Notes: generated by a model not told the origin, from the sequence alone. A DNA stretch of 64,000 bases from Cyanophora paradoxa (GCA_004431415.1 QPMI01000130.1:1-64000), one strand, 5' to 3'; positions 16,932 through 28,296 are shown, counted from the first letter of the stretch. A program made the numbers and translations.

Positions 16932-17294
16932 AGCAAACAGACCCGCCTCTCCTTCCCGCTCCAAGCAAGCGCAGAGGCCAGCAGCGCAGGCACTTCCCAG
17001 CAGCCATTTTCCAGCGCTGAACTGCTGCACCTCGTGCGACCCGGGCGACGTGCGGCTTCCCCCTCCTGCGCCCGCTCTCCGCCGGCCCCGACCGCTGGCG
17101 GGTCGCGCAGGAGGGCGTGCTGTGCGGCCTGCTCAACGCGCGCCCCGACCTCCGCCCGTCGGCCTACTTCAAGGTCCGTTCGCCCCCCCATGGCACCGCC
17201 AGCCCAGCCGCGCGCCCAGCCCGCCCCGCCAGCGCCCCTTCACTTCTCTCCCCATCGCCCCTTCCTTTTCCTCTTGTGATCCCCGGCCGCGGGG
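16932..17294 (+). repeat. Duplicated segment 5' of the histidine kinase (copy 1)
   Basis: This stretch recurs in inverted orientation at 36226-36570. It begins at CAGCAAACAGACCCGCCTCT and ends at CCCCGGCCGCGGGG. It holds one open stretch reading RWRVAQEGVLCGLLNARPDL which may be an exon fragment of an unidentified gene. Copy 2 lacks about 20 bp (GCCTACTTCAAGGTCCGTTC) found here at about 17161-17181 and has small indels. It likely contains the shared promoter of PNO1 and the kinase. Confidence 0.75.
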
Positions 17295-17297
17295 TCG

Positions 17298-19257
17298 ATG
17301 GCGCAGAGCACCATCGTGGCGTTGAGCCGGGCCATTGAAGACGAAATCCTGGCTCTCTCGTCGAAGGAGGAGGAGTGGATGGTGATCGGCAAGTTCGGGT
17401 CGAGCGGGAACTTCCACCTGCGCGGGCGCGGGGGCATGCCGAAGGCGGCCAAGCTCGTCGACCGCCTCTACCTGCTGGAGGGGGAGGACATCGCGCGCGC
17501 CCCGAACGAGGCTGCGGCCGCCAAGGCCGGCTTCCACCACATCCCGTACTCGGCGGGCCAGATCCTGCCCCGCGAGTGGTTCTTCGTCGTCGTCTCGCCG
17601 AGCTTCACGGCCTGCGTGGTGGCCACGAAGCGGCGCGAGGACCCCATCGACCTTACCAAGCGCTTCGACGGCGTCTGGAGCCGCGAGCCGTCGGTGTGCG
17701 CGCAGGCGGCGCTCGTGGCGTTCGAGCGCCTGCGGGCGTACCGCCCGGACCTCTCCCGCCAGCTCGACGAGGACGAGGCCCGCTTCAAGCTCCGCGCCCG
17801 CGCCCGCCTCAGCCGCCGGACCAGCGCGGCCGAGTCGCGGCGGAGGCGGCAGGGGGACAGCACGGCGTTCGCGGAGCGGCTGGTGCAGAACATGACGGCG
17901 AGCAACTACAAGCTGGTGAAGCTGCTGCGGGTGCAGCAGGCGATGGCGAAGGAGCTCGACCGCTTGAACCAGGCCCGCACCAACTCCATGAAGATCATCG
18001 CCCACGAGCTCCGCACCGTCCGCCCCGCCCCGCCCCGCCCCGCCCCGGCCCGCGCGGCGGGGGCATGACGGGCCGGGCAGCCGCTGTCGACGATCCGGGT
18101 GTGCATCGAGAGCGCGGCGACGGAGGACCTGTCGAGCGGGGTGCAGGCGGCGATGGCGCGGACGGCGCTGGAGGACCTGGACCGCCTCTGCAAGCTCATC
18201 GACGACTTCTTCTTCCTCGACCAGCTCGAGCGCGGCGAGGTCGAGTGGCTCGTCGAGGTCCCCGCCCCGCCCCCCGCCGCCCCCGCCCCCGCCCCGCCCT
18301 CACGCCGCGCTGCGCAGCCGGTGTCGGTGCAGGAGTGCGTGCAGGAGGCGGTGGCGGGGGTGTACCGGCGGCGCGGCGCGGAGCGGGCGCTGCCGAAGAT
18401 CACGACCTCGCTGGACCTCGCGTGGCCCGTCGTGCGCGCCGATGGCCAGGGCCTCTCCCGCGTCCTCCACTCCCTCCTCGACAACGCCGTCCGCGCGCGC
18501 CCTCCCCCGGTCCCGCCGGCCCCGGCGACGGGGGCGGGGGCGGGGCGCAGATCAAGTTCGCGCCGGAGGCGGGCGGGGTGATCCGCGTGGCCTCGCAGAT
18601 GCGGGGGCGCGAGGTCGAGCTCGTCGTCTCCGACAACGGCTGCGGCATCGAGCCCGAGCTCCTCGACCGCGTCTTCGGTGCCCCGCCCCTCGGCCCCGCC
18701 CCCCCCCCCCCCCCCCCGCCCCCCCCGGCCCCCCGGCCCCCCGCCCCGCTCGCCGCCTGACGCGCCGGCGGCAGACCTGTACTGGCAGGAGGACGCGTAC
18801 CTGCGGCGGGCGGCGGGGGGCGTGGGGCGGGGCCTGCCGATCGCGCGGCGCATCGTGGAGTCGTTCGGGGGGCGCATCTGGGTGGAGTCGCAGGGGCGCG
18901 GCATGGGGACCTCGGTCCACTTCACGTGCGAAGGGCCCCTCCCGCCGCAGAGCAGCCGCTCACGCCGCCGCCGCCGCGCAGCTGCCCCTCGACATCACCC
19001 TCTCCATCCAGGAGGGCATCCGCGCCGCCGCCAAGGCCGCCGCCTCCCTCTCCGCCCCCGCCGCCCCGCCCAGGCCTCCCCGGCCCTCCACGAGGCCCCC
19101 GCGGCCACCGCGCGCCGGCCCAGGCGAGCGCCCCTGGACCCCGCCGTCGCCGCCCCGCGAACCCGGCGCTCCCGCGCGGCCCCGGCGCCCGCGGAGCTCC
19201 CCGAGGCCCCCCGCCGCCCCCGCCCGCCGCGGCCGCCGCAAGCAGGGCGTCGCCTGA
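17298..19257 (+). CDS. DICT-domain sensor histidine kinase, spliced
   Basis: Two-component sensor kinase of cyanobacterial type. Exon 1 (17298-18017, 240 codons) holds a DICT-like sensory domain (EEEWMVIGKFGSSGNFHLR, ILPREWFFVVVSPSFTACVV, RFDGVWSREP, LRAYRPDL) and the dimerisation helix with the H box SMKIIAHELRT; a 63-nt intron splits the H box, exon 2 resuming PLSTIRVCIESA. Later exons supply the N box HSLLDNAVR and IKFAPEAGG, the G1 box SDNGCGIEPELLDRVF and the G2 box GVGRGLPIARRIVESFGG, with a Pro/Ala-rich tail to a stop at 19255-19257. All catalytic boxes are present, so it should autophosphorylate. No receiver domain is visible and no transit peptide is obvious at this ATG; an upstream exon could supply one. 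A nuclear gene of this architecture most simply came from the plastid ancestor (inference). Confidence 0.8.
18018..18080 (+). other. 63-nt intron splitting the kinase H box
   Basis: Starts GTCCGCCCCGCCCC and ends GGGCCGGGCAG. The C-rich first half and G-rich second half are complementary, typical of introns in this window. Confidence 0.7.
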
Positions 19258-20030
19258 GGCCGGCCCCGCCCCGCCCGCCCGCCCGCTCCGCCACTTGTAC
19301 CACTAGTCGCTCGATATTCTCGACAGCCGCCCCTCATTTGTTTCTCATCTTTGAAGCTCTCTGCCGTTCTCTCTGTATTAGGTCGTCATTTTCTGATTTT
19401 GGCATGGTCCGTTGGCCCCAGCCCGTTGGCCACGGTGGGGGAAAGTCTTTCGAGTTCTGGATTCAAGGGTCAGTGTCTGTGTCAAAGGCTAGTTGTGCTC
19501 TCAAAATCTACGGGCTCTAAGGAGCCCGGGTTGCGGGCATTGGATGGAGGAGTACTAAACGCACTGAATGAGAGCTTTAGAAGTGCAGTCGTCCGGACGC
19601 GCAGCTCCCCCGGGGGAGGGAAAGGGGTGGGGGGAGCAATCGGCATCAACACTACTGTAGTACATGTACAATCACGACCAGATTCAACTAAACCACAAGA
19701 CAGAGAATGCCAGCGTGGGCGGGATACAACTCAGTGCCTGGCAAAGCAGAAGACGAAATAAGAGGTGCACGTGGTGGCTCAGCACCAAGGACCTCTGGCC
19801 TGGCAGGCGAATTGTGGGAGGAAAAGTGTGGGAAGACCGACTCGGAGCTGTGGGCCTGAAGGAGAAGGCAACCCCAGCAAGATTTCTGACCTGGAATTCG
19901 AAGATACCCCCAGAATGGGTTTTTTTTGTTGTTGATCTAGCGCTGTGATCTGGCCAGAACTTGGCATATGCATGCACCAGGCACACTGCCATTGTCAGGA
20001 TTGACCCTCTTGCTGCACACGGAAGAAAAA
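19258..20030. other. 3' flank and A/T-richer spacer
   Basis: Base composition changes sharply at about 19300 from very GC-rich to mixed. Open frames here are short and without recognisable content. It may contain the 3' exons or UTR of the minus-strand gene that follows. Confidence 0.4.
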
Positions 20031-21833
20031 TTACAATGCCTCTTCTGTTCGCAGCAAGACAGTGGATCTCTTTAGAGCACGATGATTAGCTGCAAGGATG
20101 AGAGGCGTTTTGTTCGGCTTGAATGTTGATTTCGGTTTCTCAGTTGACTTCTTTGTGTGTTGAGTAGTAAAACACCAGCCTGACGAGGTCCTTAAACACA
20201 ACACAATTGCAGCGCAGGAGGGGCAACATGATGCACCTTTGAGTAGAACTTCTCTGCCAGGGTGCAAAACTTCAGCAGCCCAGCACAACCTGCAAACTCA
20301 AAAGCACCCCGTAAGGACATTCTCAAGATAAAAACTATTGCATACAACTTCGCAAATCTGCTGAGTTGTGCGAGAGACGGGCGTGACTTGATCTCTCCAA
20401 TGAGGACCTCGACCAATTCATCATTCGTGAATACCACACGCCCTCTCACATCCAGCTGAACCTATTGGACATCATGATCAAACAATAGACCAGCAACATT
20501 GTGAAGGAACCTCATTTTGAGTTTTTCCAAAGCAGTACACTGTTACAAACGCCATTGCTGTCCGACAGTCGTGATTTTAGAAGACATTTGTACATGCATA
20601 TGCAGAAAAATGCACCAAGATCGTTGTTGCGAAAGAGAAGCTGTATTCTTTCCCGGTCAAGATCTTCCTGTGACCGTCCATGGTACTGCATGTCTGTTGA
20701 GCACTGCATCCACATCTGCAGTTGTGTCCACAGCACTTTCACATGAGTTGCAGAGTACTACGTGGAAAAGCGGAAGTCATGGTCAACAACAGCAAACGGT
20801 CTGAAAAAAAACAGCTTACTTTACCAGGTGCCTTCCTCCTTTTGAAGAGGCAAGCTTGATTGATGGTTTCCTTTTTTGCATGCTTCAGAAGTTGAGCAGG
20901 ATCTTGACCTCTATGAGATGCGATATGCAAGTGCCATTCCTGCATCGCTATTAAAGAGATCTAGAAGGAGTATGCAGGTGGCATTAAAAAGCACATCTGA
21001 GAACATATCAAGTTGATTGAGAATGAAATGAATGATCTTTTCAACCAGAAGACGCTGCTCCAGAAATCCAAAATTAGGCGGAATGCCAACATACATTCAA
21101 ACTCATAATCATGAAAGCAGACCTCAGATTTGAGTAATTCGACAGCCAGCAGCTCCGCATCAGCGAAAGGGTTGCTGGCCTGGAAGAAGCCGGCCAAATC
21201 TAGCAGTGACGTGATCTGATTCGATTTTGAAGGGATCAGGCGATCGGATATCTCATAAACACAATCACCACTAAGACTCACCGTCAAGGGTCGAGGGTCC
21301 AGAAACCATTTCTCTTTTATGTTCTCTCTGACCGATTGCTCCGTGAAAAAACCCATCTTGCTCTGCAGTGAGTTCACGGAGGTCTGCAGTGAGCCCGCTG
21401 TGAAAAGGATAACTGAAAGAAGAATAGGAAGTTTATCTCGAGACCTGGATTTCTGCGACATCACTGGCGATGACTTGTAATTTCTCCCAGATAGCCGGAA
21501 GAATATCGTCCTTCTCAGGAACATTGCTCTGACCATCGTGAGTACTACTGCAGAGGATACTTGTGCTCTTGCAGAAATCTGTTTTCTGTCAGCTATCGCA
21601 GAGAAGCGAAAGGGATAAAACGAACCAAATACGGTCATGGAACGCCTCCAAAACGGGAAGACCTCTGCAGCTGCCTGGGAGTATCTCCACTCCGAATTAA
21701 GCTCATCAACACGCCGCTTCGTGGTTTGCCAAACGCAGAGCGTTGGAATTGCATACGCAATTAACGAACATTGCACAGCGCTCCTCGGAGTGCCAGCGGG
21801 CCCTTGGCCGACGAAAATCGCGCTCATGGCCAC
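20031..21833 (-). CDS. A/T-richer spliced gene with a GEIKS nuclease-like exon
   Basis: Reading leftward from about 21833, coherent exons are DELNSEWRYSQAAAEVFPFW, then VPEKDDILPAIWEKLQVIAS, SVNSLQSKMGFFTEQSVREN with IKEKWFLDPRPLT, ITSLLDLAGFFQASNPFADA, IIHFILNQLDMFSDVLFNAT, DPAQLLKHAKKETINQAC, and VQLDVRGRVVFTNDELVEVL followed by IGEIKSRPSLAQLSRFAKLY. Introns are short with conventional GTGAG/GTAAG or GTCTG starts and AG ends, unlike the GTGCG introns of the neighbours. The last exon resembles the D...ExK core of a PD-(D/E)XK nuclease fold; proteins carrying a GEIKS motif are common but uncharacterised in algae (from general knowledge, not checked). Codon use and composition differ from the flanking host genes, suggesting foreign or recently moved DNA. 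Exon limits are approximate. Confidence 0.55.
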
Positions 21834-22194
21834 ACGTAAGTGCAGAAATCGAAGATTTGCTGCCTGTTGAAGATCGAAGATCTGCGATCTGCGATTTGCG
21901 AACTAAAATCCGGCGCGCCCGTATACTTATCGCAAGAAATCGCGCGCAACCGCGGAGCTCGCCCGCAAACACGGCGCGCCCAGTCAACGTCTACGCCTAC
22001 GATACGTCTACGTTATATTCTACGTCTACCGATGTGAGCAAAGGGCCGCAAGAGCTCACGAGGGCTGCGAAGAAAGGCTGAGTGAGCGAGAGAGAGAGAC
22101 AGTCATTCGTGTACCCGCCCGGCCCGACGCGCGACGCTCGGTCGGCGTGCGGTTGTTTTCTCGCTTTCAGCACAGCTTTTCGGCCTCTAGTAGC

Positions 22195-23860
22195 ATGTCT
22201 CACAACACCCGTTCCAAAATCGCCGGCCTCGCTGCTCAGGGCAGCAATCCGGTCCTCGCGGATGGCTCGCTCATCGACCAGGGCGGCCGGCGCCAGGCCC
22301 AGCAGCGTGGAATCGGTTCCAACGGGCCGTCAGCGACCGTAAATGCGGTCGCAACGCCCTCGCGGGCAGCGCGCGGGGCCCGCGGCGCCAGCCGCGGTCC
22401 CGGCCTCGGGGCCCCTCCGAGCCCCCAGCCGCCTCGCAGCCCCGCGCGCAGCCCCGCAATGCACGTGCCGGAGGCCATGGCGGCGGAGCATCCCTCCCCG
22501 CCCGCTCGCCTCCCTGCCCCGCAGTCTCCGCCCCCGGCCCCGCAGCGGCCGCGGCCGCGCCGTCCCCGCGGGCCCCCAGCCCCGGGCGGCCGCGCGGCGC
22601 GGCGCGCAGCCTGCGGCGGCGTCGGCCATCGAAGTCCGCACCCTCACCGAGTGCATCCGCTCCCTCCAGGCGCAGCTCAACCGTCAGGAAGCGCGCACCG
22701 AGAGCCTCGAGCGCGAGCTGCTCTCCGGCCTCGGCGACGTCATCAACCGCGTCGACACGCTGCAGCAGTCCTCCCCGGCCGCACAGCTCAGCGACACCAT
22801 CCGCGCCGAGGTCGAGCGGGCGCAGCAGGCCGTGCGGGCCCTCCACGTCTCCCAGAGCCGTCAGTCCAACGTGCCCCAGCACGTCATCTCGGAGGCCGCG
22901 GGCTCCAAGCTCCCCGCTCGGCTCCGCGATGGTAAGCCCATCGACCTTTACAAGACCTATAAAGAGACGCTCCGCTTCCTCCCCGCCGCCGCCACCGGGC
23001 CCTCCCGCATCCCCATAGGCGATAAGGGCATCCTCTATGTGCCTAGCGGGGCTGGGGCCCTCGAGGACGACCCGTTCGGCCTCTCTGCGGACGCCCTCGA
23101 GGCGGGCACGGACGGCGCCGGCGTCCTCCCCCCTGTCGACTACGCCAACGTCGTCTTCACCATCATTATCACGGTGCTGTCGGACCCCGAGCTCTCCCCC
23201 GAGCAGCGCGTCCGCCTCGCAACCGCCTGGGCCTCGCAGGGGCACGAGATCACTCGCCTGGCCCACTGCGCCGCCTGGCGCCAGGTCTGGCGCTGGCTCC
23301 AGCACTGGCAGGCGGAGGTCCTCGTCGCCCCCCCGGGGGAGGCGAAGATCCTCGCCCTCCAGGGCTACAACGCCAACGCCCTGACGACCTACCTGACCTC
23401 CCTCACGGCCCCGCGGGCCCCCTCGGACGTCCGCTCCTTTCTCGGCGGCGCCAGCACGGAGCCGGCCGACGGGGGCCCCGCGCGCGGGTCCGCTCCCCGC
23501 CCTGCGACGCGCGCCGCCGCCGCCGCCGGGGGGGTGGGGTCCCCCGACCGCGCAGCGACCATCGCGGCCCTCAAGGGCGCCGGCGTCCTCCCCCACAAGG
23601 AGGACGCGCGCTACGCGCAGGCGGCCGCCGCCAAGGACGCCGTCTGCTGGAGCTACAACGTCGGGCTCCACTGTGACCGCCTCAAGGACGGCCGGTGCCG
23701 CTACGGGCAGCACCGCTGCATCCACTGCGGCTCGCGTGACCCATCTTGCATGCGGCCGCCCTGTGACTTCCGCGCAGCCAGACGCAACCAACGTTCTCAG
23801 CGTGTTAGCTTGGCTGGAATCACACCTTGCCGCGTCGACGTCCCCGGGCGAGCCGTGTGA
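22195..23860 (+). mobile_element. Retroelement gag-like gene with C-terminal Cys/His cluster
   Basis: ATG at 22195 begins SHNTRSKIAGLAAQGSNPVL, a long Pro/Ala/Arg-rich linker follows, and the frame then changes near 22600 into a helical part (AIEVRTLTECIRSLQAQLNR, ESLERELLSGLGDVINRVDT) and a capsid-like domain (PVDYANVVFTIIITVLSD, ITRLAHCAAWRQVWRWLQHW). Near the end, CWSYNVGLHCDRLKDGRCRY followed by GQHRCIHCGSRD contains a zinc-knuckle-like cluster like those of DIRS/Ty-type gag proteins. Stop at 23860. A frame change is required, so the copy is broken or has a short intron. No reverse transcriptase, integrase or tyrosine recombinase follows, so the element is truncated or the rest is elsewhere. 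Function as a gag nucleocapsid is inferred from layout. Confidence 0.55.
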
Positions 23861-24938
23861 GCATCGGACCGTCGGCAGGCGACGAGCACCTTCGGCCGCC
23901 GGCGGGGCCGGCCGGCCGCCTCGTAGCGGTCCAGCCGCATCCTTAGCGGAGATCGCTTGATGACAGTCAGTGAGCTAGTGAGAGCTAGTGAGTTTCTGGG
24001 CGACGGGCTGGCCCCAGCGGCCCGCTCTTTGAGCCACAATCATTATCACATGTAGTTATATCACTGCTCCAAGATACAGGGTGATCCGAAGTGTTTCTGG
24101 GCCCGACCGGTATTTCGAGCCTCAAAAGTGCGCTGAGCGGGATGCGCTAAGCAGTTGGAGAAAATGGTATATTGGGCGTTCTGCCCCACAATACCATATA
24201 TCGTCTCATACTATGATATCTTATAGAATTTCATAAATCCTTACCATAACCGATTTTTCGATTCATTTCACACGATAATATACGGAATTTCTCGATTGTC
24301 GTACTTTGATACTCCTCGATTGTCGTACTTTAATCGACGAAATCCACAAAACCAACACCACACCAACAACACACCAATACCAAACCAACACCACTGTTAG
24401 GGCCCTTGGTGTGCACCCCCCCTAGGAGCATTTGCTTCAATTCCCGGAGGGATTGTTGTATATGGTCATGGTGCAAGGCAGGGGGCGGCGAGCGGGGCGC
24501 TCCTTGGTGGAACAAATACGTAGGCACATGCACCAGGCATGGCAGCGGCCAGGCAGGCAGTCCCTGGCAGCCGATCCTGGCATAGCGAACAGGAGCCCGG
24601 GGCGCGGCGCCGGCGAGCTAGTAGCGTAAGAGGTCTTTGTATCATACATACAAGTGGTTCGTGTGGCCGGGCGGGCTGCGCGCGCGCTGCCCTGGACGCG
24701 CGCCCGTCGAGCGCGCGGGCGCCAGCTCGGGCACTCAGATGCATGCCGGTAGCGCTCAAACCTACCACAGATGCGATGCTAGGTCGCTGAAGACGCTGCG
24801 CGTGCCCGTCGCGGCCCAGCACTTGGTTTTGACGACAGCGTCAAGGGAGGGGGGGTGCAGTGAATTTTTCGACCGCAGGAACAGCCGGCGGCAGACCGCC
24901 GGAGAGCCGCCCCAGCCGGCCAAAACAGCGGTAGCCTA
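23861..24938. other. Truncated element 3' flank
   Basis: Composition falls to A/T-rich after 24030. CTCGATTGTCGTACTTT occurs twice (about 24291 and 24317). Further on are ACCAACACCA-type runs (24349-24393). No open frame with recognisable content. Confidence 0.4.
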
Positions 24939-24980
24939 GTGCACGGAGCTGCGGGCGCTCATTGCGGGTCGCCTCGCAAT

Positions 24981-25265
24981 GAGCGGCTTCGAGATTTCAT
25001 CGACCCGGAGATTCTGGAGGAGTATGTGGCTCAGAAGAGAAAGGCGAGGGAGATCGTGGCTCTGCTGCACGAGGAGCACCAAATCCAGATTTCGATGCGC
25101 GCCCTGCGCTACAAGCTCAGCGACCTCGACCTCTCAACGGACTACTCTCTCTCAAAGGAGGCAGTTTACGATGTCGTACAAGAAGCGGCGACTTTGTGCG
25201 GCGAAGGATACGGCTACGACGCGATCTGCGGGGCGCTCAGGGCCGGAAGCAACGAGCCGAGGATC
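24981..25265 (+). mobile_element. Transposase/integrase N-terminal helix-turn-helix fragment
   Basis: One open stretch reads RLRDFIDPEILEEYVAQKRK, then REIVALLHEEHQIQISMRAL followed by RYKLSDLDLS, and EAVYDVVQEAATLCGEGYGY. This resembles the helix-turn-helix and linker that precede a DDE integrase core in some eukaryotic transposases (repeat-length recognition helix, then an ...YGYDAI... block). The catalytic core is missing: after about 25265 the frame is noise. A relic, or the 5' exon of a larger gene. Family assignment is tentative. Confidence 0.3.
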
Positions 25266-25269
25266 GCGA

Positions 25270-25600
25270 CGCACTCGGTGCGGAACTCTTCCCGAGGATC
25301 GCGAGCATGTCGTGGAGAGGCTTCCAGGCCGAGTCCGCGCCCGGGGCGTAGGTCGCGAATGAGAAGGCGTGCAGCTTGACTGCCTCGATTCCCTTTCCGC
25401 TCTTTACCGCGGCACCCGCCGCAGCCATGAGCTTCTCTTTCTGAGTGACCGCGGCCGCGGCGGCCTAGGCACGAGCCGCCGTCGTCACCTGGGCGCGAGG
25501 GGCCACCTTGCCGAGGGGGTCGAACCCCTCCGTCTGCGCGTATAGCGTGAGGAGGGTCGCATGGCGACGCGAGGATGCGGGCTTGACCGATTTGCATTAG
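25270..25600 (-). pseudogene. Fragment of an unidentified gene
   Basis: On the minus strand two pieces in neighbouring frames read YAQTEGFDPLGKVAPRAQVT and KEKLMAAAGAAVKSGKGIEA followed by VKLHAFSFATYAPGADSAWK, then PLHDMLAILGKSSA. They read like protein rather than shadow, but an in-frame stop separates them. Not recognised. It lies tail to tail with the transposase-like fragment. Confidence 0.3.
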
Positions 25601-27608
25601 CACATCCATACAACTAATGAAGTTGTCTACGTCGACCACAATCTCACTGAAAGCACTATCCAGGAAGAGAAAGTGAGGACTCTCGTGTGCTGTGCTCACA
25701 ATCTACATACTGGAGAAAGGGGACAACACTCTCCTATTAAACACTGCAAACAGAGAGCCGAAGCTAAGGCCAAGCTACCACTACCTCCCTAAGGACGCAG
25801 GAACTGAGCCTACGTATAGCAAGGGTGAAGTCGAAGCGGCCGAGCCTAAACTGTAGCCCTCCTCTGAGCAGTGCCCTAGAAAAGCGAAGACTCCAAAAAA
25901 CTCCAGGGAAGGGCCGGAAACCGGAGCCCGTGAGGGCCCGGGTAAAAACCGGCGGGCGCACAGCGTCGCCAGCCGAAACCAGCAAGCTGTGCTCCTCGGC
26001 ACCGGAAGATACCGCCTCCAGCTGGGCACACGCGCCTGCCCGAAGTCCGCTGCGGCGGGGGTTGGGAGGCCCCGGGCCGCCCGAGTGCTCAGAAGCACAT
26101 CGCCTCGCCAGGAGTCCGAGTTTCTGTGCGACGACGACGCCCGCAGCCGCTGCGTAGGCGTGCAATCACGCCACCGACGATTGCCTGCAGGGGCGCACGC
26201 AAGCCGTCGGCATGACGCGAGCGGCCGCTCGGCGCCGCAGAGAAGACATCGGGCTGAGCGAGATTTTTTTTTTGAAAGTCTGCTGCATTCGTACACACTT
26301 GACAACAGTCCCCCGCTCCGGCGGCTCCACGCCTACCGGATACTGAGATGCTGACTGCAAGAGGAGATAGATAACAAGAGTGCTACAGCTAGTAGTCGTG
26401 TCGAGCTAGTGCCTTAGCTGTAGTCTACCGAGTCGTCTCCAGAACATAATATGCGCCGGTCCTCTAGCAGTGAGCGCGGCAGAAAGATGTAGGCCCAGAA
26501 AACCGGAGCCCCGTTAGTTAGGGCCCGGATGAAAAACTGGTGGTCGCGCAGCAAGAGCCGCGCTCCTCAGCCGCCTCCACGGCGAGCGCTGAGTCCAGAG
26601 TCGCCGCCAGCCGCCGAGCTGCAGCGCCGCGCAGCGAGCCGCGCGTCAACATCGCGGGCAGCTGCAGCTGGGCGCGGCATCGCCAATGCCCGGCGGGAAC
26701 CCAGGCTGGTCGGCGGGAGCCGAGCAGCACGCCATCTCCTCCAGAGCCCGAGCACCGCGCCCTTCTCTGCGTCGCTCCTCCTACTGCCGCGGCCAGCTTG
26801 GTCCGCCCTCGCTAGATTTGCGCCTAGACATGCTGGAACGCGCGGGCGCTGTTGCGCAGAGCGGCGCCGACGCAGAGAAGCCCGAACTAGAGGCAATGAG
26901 CACTGCTGAGACCGCTGATCTGACCTGGGGGCCGCACGCCCAACCGCGCCCGCCGACGAACGAATCGCCTAACGGACACTGCGGCTAAGCGGCTAGAAGC
27001 GCTTCTAGACCTTACTGAGGCGACCTGTGCCCTCCGGGCGCGCGCCCGGCGGGCGCTTCTCCCGCCCCGCCGACCTACGTTGCGCGCCCTTCCCGGGGTA
27101 CAGAATCACATCGGGCTGAGCGAGAGAGCAGTTGCTGAAGCCACCGCTGGTGGCCGCTGGAGTGGCTCGCCGAACCGACCCGCGCGGAGCGGATTCCCAA
27201 CGGGCGCGCGGCTGATCAGCTAAAAGTGGGCTTGAAGTGCGGCCGAGGCGATTCGCGACCGTCGGACAGCCGGAGAGGCGCCCAGCGGGCAGGAGCCCGC
27301 TACCTACCTTCTCTCCAGGTCGGGGTACGCGAATCGACGCGAGGATGCGGGCGCACGATATCGATCGTGGGCCCGCCCGAGCCTGTGCGCGTGGCGCCAA
27401 AATTTGAATGCCAGTTGGGCGCCAAAATTTGAATCGACATGGCGGCGATTGCGAGCGCACCGCGCCCCGAGCTCGCGACCGCGTCCGCAAGGCCCTGACT
27501 GGAGCGGCCGCTAAACCGGACCCCGAAGGTGGCCGTCCGTTGGGCGGGCTCGGCCGGCGCGGCGACCTCGGGCTGGTCGTCTGCGCGCCGAGCGGTTATA
27601 ATTCATGA
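25601..27608. other. Degenerate repeat-like DNA, no gene seen
   Basis: Two kb with many short open frames but no coherent protein. ACCGGAGCCC...AGGGCCCGG...AAAAAC appears at about 25920 and 26500, and CATCGGGCTGAGCGAGA at about 26249 and 27110, suggesting diverged copies of a mobile repeat. GCGCCAAAATTTGAAT is repeated at 27393 and 27420. Confidence 0.4.
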
Positions 27609-27941
27609 TTAGCGCGGGCGGCGGTTAGCGTGAGCACGCGCACTCATTGCCGTGTAGTAGACGCCCTGCTTGCCCGTCTTCCAGCCCGAGGTGGAGCACA
27701 GGAGGCTGATGTCCTCGACCTCCTCCGACGTGCCGTCGTGGCGCATCTCGAGCACGAATTCCATGTTCTCGGCGTCCAGATTCTGAAACACAGTCGCCTT
27801 GAGCAGCCGCGCGCAGGACAACGTCAACCGTTGAACGGGGCGGGCGTTGAGCATCTCCGGATCCGGCTTGAAATACACAGGCGGCGCATCCGGGCTGCCC
27901 TTCCTGTGGATCACGACACGTTCGATTTCTCCCGCGGGCAC
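27609..27941 (-). CDS. Hypothetical protein, about 110 aa
   Basis: Unrecognised. The frame is open leftward to the stop at 27609 and reads like protein: IERVVIHRKGSPDAPPVYFK, PDPEMLNARPVQRLTLSCA, LLKATVFQNLDAENMEFVLE and HDGTSEEVEDISLLCSTSG. No ATG is in frame; the open frame continues upstream past 27941 through a segment (CCACCATACGTTTTTTCCCC and following) that is shared with 33085-33122. The beta-rich, charged pattern suggests a small folded domain. It may be a surviving exon of a mobile element or virus gene. Confidence 0.4.
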   Translation of the reverse strand: MPAGEIERVVIHRKGSPDAPPVYFKPDPEMLNARPVQRLTLSCARLLKATVFQNLDAENMEFVLEMRHDGTSEEVEDISLLCSTSGWKTGKQGVYYTAMSARAHANRRPR

Positions 27942-28104
27942 GGAGCCGTAACAGTCCGGCGCCCGGGGAAAAAACGTATGGTGGGCACGCCCACCGTAGA
28001 TCTTTAAAAAAAAAAAAAACGTATGGTAGACTTTTAAAAAAACCGGCCGATCCGGGGTGGGCCGGACTCGAACCCTAGCTAGCTAGCTAGCTGGCTATGT
28101 TCGA

Positions 28105-28296
28105 ATGTTAGCAAGCGCGCCGCGCGCGTCTTGCGCCGGGGCGCACTCGGGAAACAAAGAGAACACACCGCCGGGTCAGATCCAGCAGCTGACTGCGCCG
28201 TCCCTGAGCGCGGTCTTCGAGAAGCTAGCTGGTCGGGTGCCCGAGCAGGCAGCTCCCCGCGCTGATGCGCTTCCGAAAGCTAGTGCCGGTGCGTAG
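28105..28296 (+). CDS. Possible 5' exon of an unidentified gene
   Basis: ATG at 28105. The 63 codons include SGNKENTPPGQIQQLTAPSL and SAVFEKLAGRVPEQAAPRA, which look like coding sequence of an intrinsically disordered protein. It may be joined to the open frame at 28741, but no clear splice sites could be assigned. Confidence 0.3.
   Translation: MLASAPRASCAGAHSGNKENTPPGQIQQLTAPSLSAVFEKLAGRVPEQAAPRADALPKASAGA

Noticed and set aside
19351-19761. 136-codon open frame after the histidine kinase
   Set aside because: No ATG at its start, no recognisable content, and it lies where composition switches between regions.
28055-28085. GGACTCGAACCC resembling a tRNA T-arm (minus strand)
   Set aside because: The T stem does not pair, and no acceptor, D or anticodon arm can be drawn around it.
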